From Desulfobacca_B sp046538075 (GTDB lineage: Bacteria > Desulfobacterota > Desulfobaccia > Desulfobaccales > Desulfobaccaceae), in the NCBI GenBank assembly GCA_046538075.1, contig JBKHJN010000013.1, positions 1 through 64,000 on the forward strand: a stretch of DNA of 64,000 nucleotides, in the 5' to 3' direction. Shown one piece after another: positions 59,263 to 64,000 of the stretch. Within the stretch, counting starts at the first letter, position 1; each line of letters opens with the position of its first letter. A program made the translations under genes and the position numbers. The notes under the pieces are model-generated. The model saw only the letters and a program-made list of their open reading frames with translations, was not told where the DNA came from and ran no database searches.

Positions 59263-60180
59263 TCAAATATAAGTCAGCCAGGAAGTATAGCGGGGATTTT
59301 CCCCTTTGACCACCTCAAAATAGGCCTTCTGCAACTGGAGAGTAACAGGTCCCGGCTGGCCCGGACCGATCCGCCGATCATCCACTTCCCGGACCGGAGT
59401 GACTTCAGCGGCGGTACCGGTTAAGAAGACCTCATCAGCGATGTAGAGCTTGTCTCGGCTGAACCGCTCTTCTTTGACGGTCAGCCCCAGGTCTTGGGCC
59501 AAGGTGATGATGCTGTCCCGGGTAATCCCCGCCAGGATGGCCGAGACCGGCGGGGTCTCCAGGATGCCCTTTTTGACTATGAAAATATTCTCTCCTGACG
59601 CTTCCGCCACATAACCCTCGGTGTCGAGCAACAGGGCTTCGTCATAGCCAGCCTGCGTCACCTCCCGTTTGGCTAGGATCGAGTTGACATAATTCCCCAC
59701 GGTTTTGGTCCGGGTCATCATAATATTGACGTGATGGCGAATAAATGAAGAAGTCTTGACCCGAATGCCGCGGCGCATGCCCTCGTCGCCCAAGTAAGCC
59801 CCCCAGGGCCAGGTGATGATCGCCACCCGGATGGGATTATTCTGAGGATGCAATCCCATGACGCCGTCCCCAATAAAGACCAGGGGCCGGATATAACCCC
59901 CATTCGTCCCATTAACCCTGACCGTCTCAATGCAGGCCTGGTCGATCTCTTCGGGGCTATAGGGCATAATCATTTGAATGACATGGGCCGAATCAAACAG
60001 CCGTTCGGTATGCTCGGGCAAACGGAAGATGGCGGTGCGGCCATCATGGGTCTGATAAGCCCGGATACCCTCAAAGGTCCCCAAGCCATAATGCAAGGTA
60101 TGAGTGAGAATATGGACCTGAGCTTCGTCCCATGGCACAAATTTCCCATCCAACCAGATAAATTTAGTTTTTTCAACCAT
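59263..60180 (-). CDS. ilvE: Branched-chain amino-acid aminotransferase
   Basis: 305 residues, fold-type IV PLP enzyme. Landmarks: FIWLDGKFVPWDEAQVHILTHTLHYGLGTFEGIR (here FIWLDGKFVPW and LHYGLGTFEGIRAY), KTVGNYVNSILAKREVTQAGYDEALLLD (PLP-Lys in NSILAKRE), YVAEASGENIFIV and ADEVFLTGTAAEVTPV. It interconverts Val, Leu and Ile with their keto acids. AAGGAG lies eight bases before the ATG. Confidence 0.97.
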   Translation of the reverse strand: MVEKTKFIWLDGKFVPWDEAQVHILTHTLHYGLGTFEGIRAYQTHDGRTAIFRLPEHTERLFDSAHVIQMIMPYSPEEIDQACIETVRVNGTNGGYIRPLVFIGDGVMGLHPQNNPIRVAIITWPWGAYLGDEGMRRGIRVKTSSFIRHHVNIMMTRTKTVGNYVNSILAKREVTQAGYDEALLLDTEGYVAEASGENIFIVKKGILETPPVSAILAGITRDSIITLAQDLGLTVKEERFSRDKLYIADEVFLTGTAAEVTPVREVDDRRIGPGQPGPVTLQLQKAYFEVVKGENPRYTSWLTYI

Positions 60181-60209
60181 CTGTTACTCCTTCAGGCCAT
60201 ACGTGCAAT

Positions 60210-60238
60210 TTTTTAGCGCATTTTCCCGGGGATGTCAA
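60210..60238 (-). promoter_or_regulatory. Sigma70 promoter for ilvE
   Basis: On the minus strand: TTGACA (60233-60238), 17 bp, TAAAAA (60210-60215), giving a leader of about 20 bases. The rest of the 60181-60492 gap is AT-rich and shows nothing else; the plus-strand promoter for the oxidoreductase was not resolved. Confidence 0.55.
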
Positions 60239-60492
60239 ATAATATTTCCCGTCCGGGGGGCATCCAGGTTTTGTTTGCAATCTGGTCGGTAAATGTGTAA
60301 TTTAACAAAATACCAGATATTTATTAGGGAATAAGCAAGTTGTATTTCCTGATTTTTGAGGCCTGACTCTGGGGCCGGAAGCAATCCGCCTGTTAAATTC
60401 TATACTTAAATGATTGTTAATATGTATTTAACATCAATGGTTGGGAAGATAATTTTTATCCAGTCAGCGATACTTAGGGCTCATTGCTAGTT

Positions 60493-61434
60493 ATGTCACC
60501 GATCACCGTAGGGGTCATCGGCGTGGGCTATCTGGGGCGGTTTCACGCGGAGAAATATGCCGCCCTGGAACCGGCAAAGCTGGTCGGGGTGGTAGATCTC
60601 GATTTCCAGCGGGCGGCTCAAGTAGCAGAGGCCTGCCGCACCAAGGCCTTTCAGGATTATCGGGAGCTGCTGCCGCTGGTCCAGGCCGTCAGTGTGGCGG
60701 TGTTCACTTCCCAGCATTTCAATGTGGTCCGGGACTGCCTGCTCCAGGGCTGCGATGTCTTGGTGGAAAAACCCCTGGCGACGACGGTGACCGAGGCCCA
60801 AGAACTGGTCCACCTAGCCCGACAGCAGGGACGGATATTGCAGGTCGGCCACCTGGAGCGCTTTAACCCCGCGGTAGAAGAACTGGTCCGGCGGGTCAGC
60901 CAGCCACAATTCATTGAAACCCATCGCCTGGCCTTTTTCAAGGAGCGGGCTACGGATGTGGATGTGGTTTTGGACCTGATGATTCATGACCTGGACCTAA
61001 CCTTGTCGCTGGTGCCCGGCCAAATCAAAGAAATCCGGGGCGCAGGAATCTCAGTGCTCACTGATACCATTGATCTGGCCAACGCCCGTTTGGAATTTGA
61101 TACCGGCTGCATTGCCAACCTGACCGCCAGCCGGGTGTCATTTAAGAGTATGCGGAAATTTCGGCTGTTCGAACCCCGGGCTTACCTGTCTCTGGATTTT
61201 GAAAAGCGGGAGTTGACTTGTGTAGAAAAGACCGACCAGGCGGGTGGCATCTATCCCGGCATTAACCTCGAGAATCTGAGTTTTCCTCCGGCTGATCCTT
61301 TAATGAAGGAGATTGCCGCTTTTCTAGAAGCGGTGGCCCACCGGCAAGAACCGGTAGTCAGCGGCGAAGCCGGCAAGGCGGCCCTGGCCCTGGCACTGGA
61401 CATCAATGCCGCCATGCGCAAGGCCAAGGCATAA
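60493..61434 (+). CDS. Gfo/Idh/MocA-family oxidoreductase, lipid A-linked (GnnA-like?)
   Basis: 313 residues from the ATG at 60493. NAD motif VGVIGVGYLGRFHAEKYAAL, VLVEKPLATTVTEAQEL (catalytic Lys in EKP), LQVGHLERFNPAVEEL and DLMIHDLDLTLSLVPG. The wording and the neighbour lpxB fit oxidoreductases that sit in lpx clusters, including UDP-GlcNAc 3-dehydrogenase GnnA, which supplies 3-amino sugar for lipid A. Its partner aminotransferase GnnB is not adjacent, so the exact substrate is open. Confidence 0.85.
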   Translation: MSPITVGVIGVGYLGRFHAEKYAALEPAKLVGVVDLDFQRAAQVAEACRTKAFQDYRELLPLVQAVSVAVFTSQHFNVVRDCLLQGCDVLVEKPLATTVTEAQELVHLARQQGRILQVGHLERFNPAVEELVRRVSQPQFIETHRLAFFKERATDVDVVLDLMIHDLDLTLSLVPGQIKEIRGAGISVLTDTIDLANARLEFDTGCIANLTASRVSFKSMRKFRLFEPRAYLSLDFEKRELTCVEKTDQAGGIYPGINLENLSFPPADPLMKEIAAFLEAVAHRQEPVVSGEAGKAALALALDINAAMRKAKA

Positions 61435-61536
61435 GGATTAGATGCAATTATATAAAATCTCTTTAACCCCCGGTTGCCAAGCGAAGCTTAAAGAGTAGAA
61501 TAAATATAAATCAATAATCACCCCAGATCAGATGTT

Positions 61537-62709
61537 TTGAATTCACGACCGAAAACCAAAAACCAAAAACCCCAAATCATGGTGGTGGCCGGCGAGAGTT
61601 CCGGCGACCAACACGCCGCCCGGCTGGTGGCGGCGATCCAGGAGCAGTTGCCGGAGGCCGGATTTTACGGCATCGGCGGTGATTATTTGGCCCGCCAGGG
61701 GGTAAAGATTGCCTGCCCCGCCCAAGACCTGGCAGTGGTCGGTTTATGGGAAGTGGCGGAAAAGCTGCCGGCGGTAGGGAAAGCCCTGGCAGATTTGTGG
61801 CGCTATCTCAAGGAAACCCGGCCGCAACTGGCCATTCTGGTCGATTATCCGGATTTTAACTTCTGGGTAGCCCGTTTTGCCCGACATTTTGGGGTGCCGG
61901 TGCTATACTATATCAGCCCCCAGGTCTGGGCCTGGCGGCGTTACCGGGTGCATACCATTGCCCGCCTAGTGGATCGGATGGTGGTGATCTTCCCCTTCGA
62001 AGAGGAATTCTACCAGGAGCACGGCGTCGCCGTCACCTACGTGGGCCACCCGCTGTTCGAGACCATGCCGGAGCTGCCGCCCCGTCCACAACTGCGGCGT
62101 CAACTGGGGCTAGTCGACCAGGACCTGGCCATTGCGCTGCTGCCCGGCAGCCGGGCCAGCGAGATTGAGCGCCTGCTGCCGATCATGCTGGCCGGGGCCG
62201 AAATTGTGCAGCAGCAGGTTCGGCGATGCCGCTTTCTGTTGCCGCAGGCGGCGACCGCCCCGCCTGAGCTGATTGCTGATCTGACCTCTGGCCGGCGGCT
62301 GCCCCTGCAGATCTTACAGGGGCAGACCAGTGAAGTGTTGGCCGCGGCTGACCTAGCAGTGGTAACTTCGGGCACTGCCACCCTGGAAGCCGCGCTGGGG
62401 GGCACCCCGATGGTCATAGTTTATCGCCTGGCCCCGCTCAGTTACCAGGTGGGGAAGCGGCTGATTCGGGTCAATCATATCGGCATGGTCAATCTGTTGG
62501 CCAAAGAGGGTTTGTTCCCGGAACTTATTCAGGACCGGCTGACCCCGGCGGCACTGGCAGCTGAGATCCAGAATCTTCTGACCAACCCCCAACTTTTAGG
62601 ACGGATACGTTCCGGCCTGAAACGGGTAATTCATAGCTTACAAGGTATTGGCGCCTCCCGCCGGGCCGCTCAGGTGGCCCTGGAACTGCTGGGCGCCGCT
62701 GCTCGATAA
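61537..62709 (+). CDS. lpxB: Lipid-A-disaccharide synthase
   Basis: 390 residues if read from TTG 61537; an ATG at 61579 would cut into the first strand (IMVVAGESSGDQHAARLV). Family motifs: FYGIGGDYLARQG, DYPDFNFWVARFARHFGVPVLYYISPQVWAWR (given as DYPDFNFWVARF and YYISPQVWAWR), ALLPGSRASEI, and VTSGTATLEAALGGTPMVIVYR near the end. It joins UDP-diacyl-GlcN and lipid X on the cytoplasmic side. The N-terminal codons (KTKNQKPQ) are low-complexity and lack a clear ribosome site. Confidence 0.94.
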   Translation: MNSRPKTKNQKPQIMVVAGESSGDQHAARLVAAIQEQLPEAGFYGIGGDYLARQGVKIACPAQDLAVVGLWEVAEKLPAVGKALADLWRYLKETRPQLAILVDYPDFNFWVARFARHFGVPVLYYISPQVWAWRRYRVHTIARLVDRMVVIFPFEEEFYQEHGVAVTYVGHPLFETMPELPPRPQLRRQLGLVDQDLAIALLPGSRASEIERLLPIMLAGAEIVQQQVRRCRFLLPQAATAPPELIADLTSGRRLPLQILQGQTSEVLAAADLAVVTSGTATLEAALGGTPMVIVYRLAPLSYQVGKRLIRVNHIGMVNLLAKEGLFPELIQDRLTPAALAAEIQNLLTNPQLLGRIRSGLKRVIHSLQGIGASRRAAQVALELLGAAAR

Positions 62710-62759
62710 AAGGTTGCTGCCAAGTTAAATCAACCCAAGCAATATTATAAGGAGGCTCG

Positions 62760-63812
62760 ATGTATTCCAAAATTCACAGTTTGTTGGGACCGGAAGCTGA
62801 AGGCTTATTGACTCACACCTGCGCTGGCATTCCCAAAGAAACGCTCCACCTGCCGGGGCCGGATTTTATCAACCGGGTGCTGGAGCCCAGCGATCGGCCG
62901 GTGGGCGTGCTCCGCTCTTTGTCGTGCATCTTAAATCATGGCCGCCTGGCCAGGACCGGCTATGTTTCCATCCTGCCGGTTGATCAGGGAATCGAGCATT
63001 CCGCCGGGGCCTCATTTGCTCCTAATCCCATCTATTTTGACCCGGAGAATATCGTCAGGCTGGCCATTGAAGGCGGCTGCAATGCCGTGGCCTCCACCCT
63101 GGGGGTGCTGGGCTCGGTAGCCCGGCGCTATGCGCACCAGATCCCTTTCCTAGTAAAGATCAATCACAATGAACTTCTTACCTATCCTAATATTTATGAC
63201 CAGACCCTGTTTGCCCGGGTGGAGCAGGCCTTTGATTTGGGGGCGGTGGCGGTGGGGGCCACCATCTATTATGGCTCGACCGAAAGTCGCCGCCAGATTC
63301 AGGAAATCAGCGAAGCCTTTGAAGCCGCTCATGAACTGGGTATGGTAACGGTGCTGTGGTGTTACCTGCGCAACCCGGCTTTTAAAACGGGTGACACAGA
63401 TTATCATAGCGCTGCTGATCTGACCGGGCAGGCCAACCACTTGGGGGTGACTATCCAGGCAGATATTGTTAAACAGAAACAGCCTGAGGTGAACGGCGGC
63501 TACACTGCCCTCAAGTTTGGCAAGACCAATGCCCGGGTCTACTCTGAGCTGGCCGGCGACCACCCCATCGACATGACCCGCTACCAGGTGGCCAACTGCT
63601 ACATGGGCCGGGTGGGGCTGATCAATTCCGGGGGTGCCTCGGGGAAAAACGACCTGGCGGCCGCCACCCGCACCGCGGTGATCAATAAACGGGCCGGGGG
63701 CATGGGACTGATTTCCGGCCGCAAGGCCTTCCAGCGCCCCATGGCCGAAGGGGTGGAATTGTTGAACGCCATCCAGAACGTCTATCTGTGCCCGGAAGTT
63801 ACCATTGCCTGA
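62760..63812 (+). CDS. fbaB: Class I fructose-bisphosphate aldolase, archaeal/DhnA type
   Basis: 350 residues of the DeoC/FbaB barrel: ILPVDQGIEHSAGASFA, GCNAVASTLGVLGSVARRYA, PFLVKINHNELL, GAVAVGATIYYGS, VLWCYLRNP and QADIVKQKQPEVNGGY, in which the Schiff-base Lys should lie. It splits fructose-1,6-bisphosphate; in anaerobes it serves mainly gluconeogenesis. AAGGAGG precedes the ATG. The N-terminal 40 residues before ILNHGRLAR are an extension seen in the bacterial group. Confidence 0.92.
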   Translation: MYSKIHSLLGPEAEGLLTHTCAGIPKETLHLPGPDFINRVLEPSDRPVGVLRSLSCILNHGRLARTGYVSILPVDQGIEHSAGASFAPNPIYFDPENIVRLAIEGGCNAVASTLGVLGSVARRYAHQIPFLVKINHNELLTYPNIYDQTLFARVEQAFDLGAVAVGATIYYGSTESRRQIQEISEAFEAAHELGMVTVLWCYLRNPAFKTGDTDYHSAADLTGQANHLGVTIQADIVKQKQPEVNGGYTALKFGKTNARVYSELAGDHPIDMTRYQVANCYMGRVGLINSGGASGKNDLAAATRTAVINKRAGGMGLISGRKAFQRPMAEGVELLNAIQNVYLCPEVTIA

Positions 63813-63900
63813 TGAGCCGGTTTGAGGAAAAGGGTTGGGTCAGAGCTGGCAGCCAAGCCAGGTCCAGGGCCCTACCCTGGTTTCCCGTGGGATTAGCCTG

Positions 63901-64000
63901 ATGTTTACTGGATTGATAGAAGGCATGGGGGAGATCACTGGGATCACCCGGGTGGCGGATGGGTTGCGGCTGGCCATCAGCCCGCCCTTTGATCTGGCCG
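63901..64000 (+). CDS. ribE: Riboflavin synthase, N-terminal part (runs off the window)
   Basis: The frame from ATG 63901 gives MFTGLIEGMGEITGI, the strongly conserved start of riboflavin synthase (alpha subunit), then VADGLRLAISPPFDLA. It continues past the window end. The enzyme joins two dimethyl-ribityl-lumazines to riboflavin. The 88 bases after the aldolase gene contain the hairpin CCAGGG/CCCTGG at about 63872-63888; no FMN riboswitch can be seen. Confidence 0.9.
   Translation, partial: MFTGLIEGMGEITGITRVADGLRLAISPPFDLA

Overview
The window looks like chromosome from a moderately GC-rich, anaerobic, Gram-negative bacterium of the Desulfobacterota (former Deltaproteobacteria), probably close to the Desulfobacca/Syntrophobacter side. 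This placement is inferred from gene content: a nickel CO dehydrogenase, a tungsten/molybdenum aldehyde:ferredoxin oxidoreductase, a DsrE-type sulfur-relay protein, class II B12-dependent ribonucleotide reductase, a core-type methionine synthase, and outer-membrane/lipid A genes (BamD, KdsB, LpxB, a lone MCE protein). I recognised no rRNA, tRNA, CRISPR array or complete transposase gene.

Layout. 0-1.3 kb: 3' end of a CODH operon in which both genes carry a lesion (an in-frame TAG in cooS and a C-run frameshift in the following ferredoxin-like gene). 1.5-3.6 kb: trxA-trxB-bamD. 3.7-4.0 kb: a non-coding structured RNA with a near-consensus promoter and a terminator. 4.0-10.3 kb, minus strand: split transketolase, two S41 proteases (one with both catalytic residues lost) and NAD synthetase. 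10.6-16.9 kb: gatCA, a metallo-hydrolase, a TSUP transporter, uppP, dsrE-like and a cyclase-homology/TPR protein. 17-20.3 kb: thioredoxin-like protein (minus), aldehyde ferredoxin oxidoreductase and a cNMP-domain protein. 20.6-23.2 kb: dTDP-rhamnose genes rfbCDB without rfbA. 23.3-26.8 kb: a histidine kinase and a sigma54-type response regulator with altered motifs. 27-33.8 kb: bioA, a TatT-like protein, kdsB, clpB and an iron-sulfur uracil-DNA glycosylase with an additional Cys module.

34-45.7 kb is more accessory: an NAPE-PLD-like hydrolase, a Cys-rich protein, a sirtuin, a small gene behind a good sigma54 promoter, a formyl-hydrolase/deacetylase pair, a second structured RNA candidate (40607-40718) leading a small lipoprotein gene cluster, an endolysin-like protein, a DUF5661-like protein and a Ca2+-type P-ATPase. 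45.9-52.1 kb: MCE protein, TPR lipoprotein, DUF169, MscS and NrdJ. 52.1-56.4 kb: a lower-GC stretch with an alternative-oxidase-family di-iron protein, unknown membrane proteins, a nitrilase-family amidase and a zinc-ribbon/Gly-Gln repeat protein. 56.8-64 kb: core methionine synthase, lipoprotein, CBS protein, ilvE, a Gfo/Idh/MocA oxidoreductase next to lpxB, archaeal-type class I aldolase and the start of ribE.

An intergenic repeat of about 90-115 bp is present in five copies (28.4, 35.7, 39.7, 48.7, 55.6 kb); two of them supply the last codons of the neighbouring gene. The best candidates for something undescribed are the two structured RNAs, the sigma54-controlled small protein, the inactive protease paralogue, the alternative oxidase locus and this repeat family. 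All calls come from reading the sequence and remembered family features; no database search was run.
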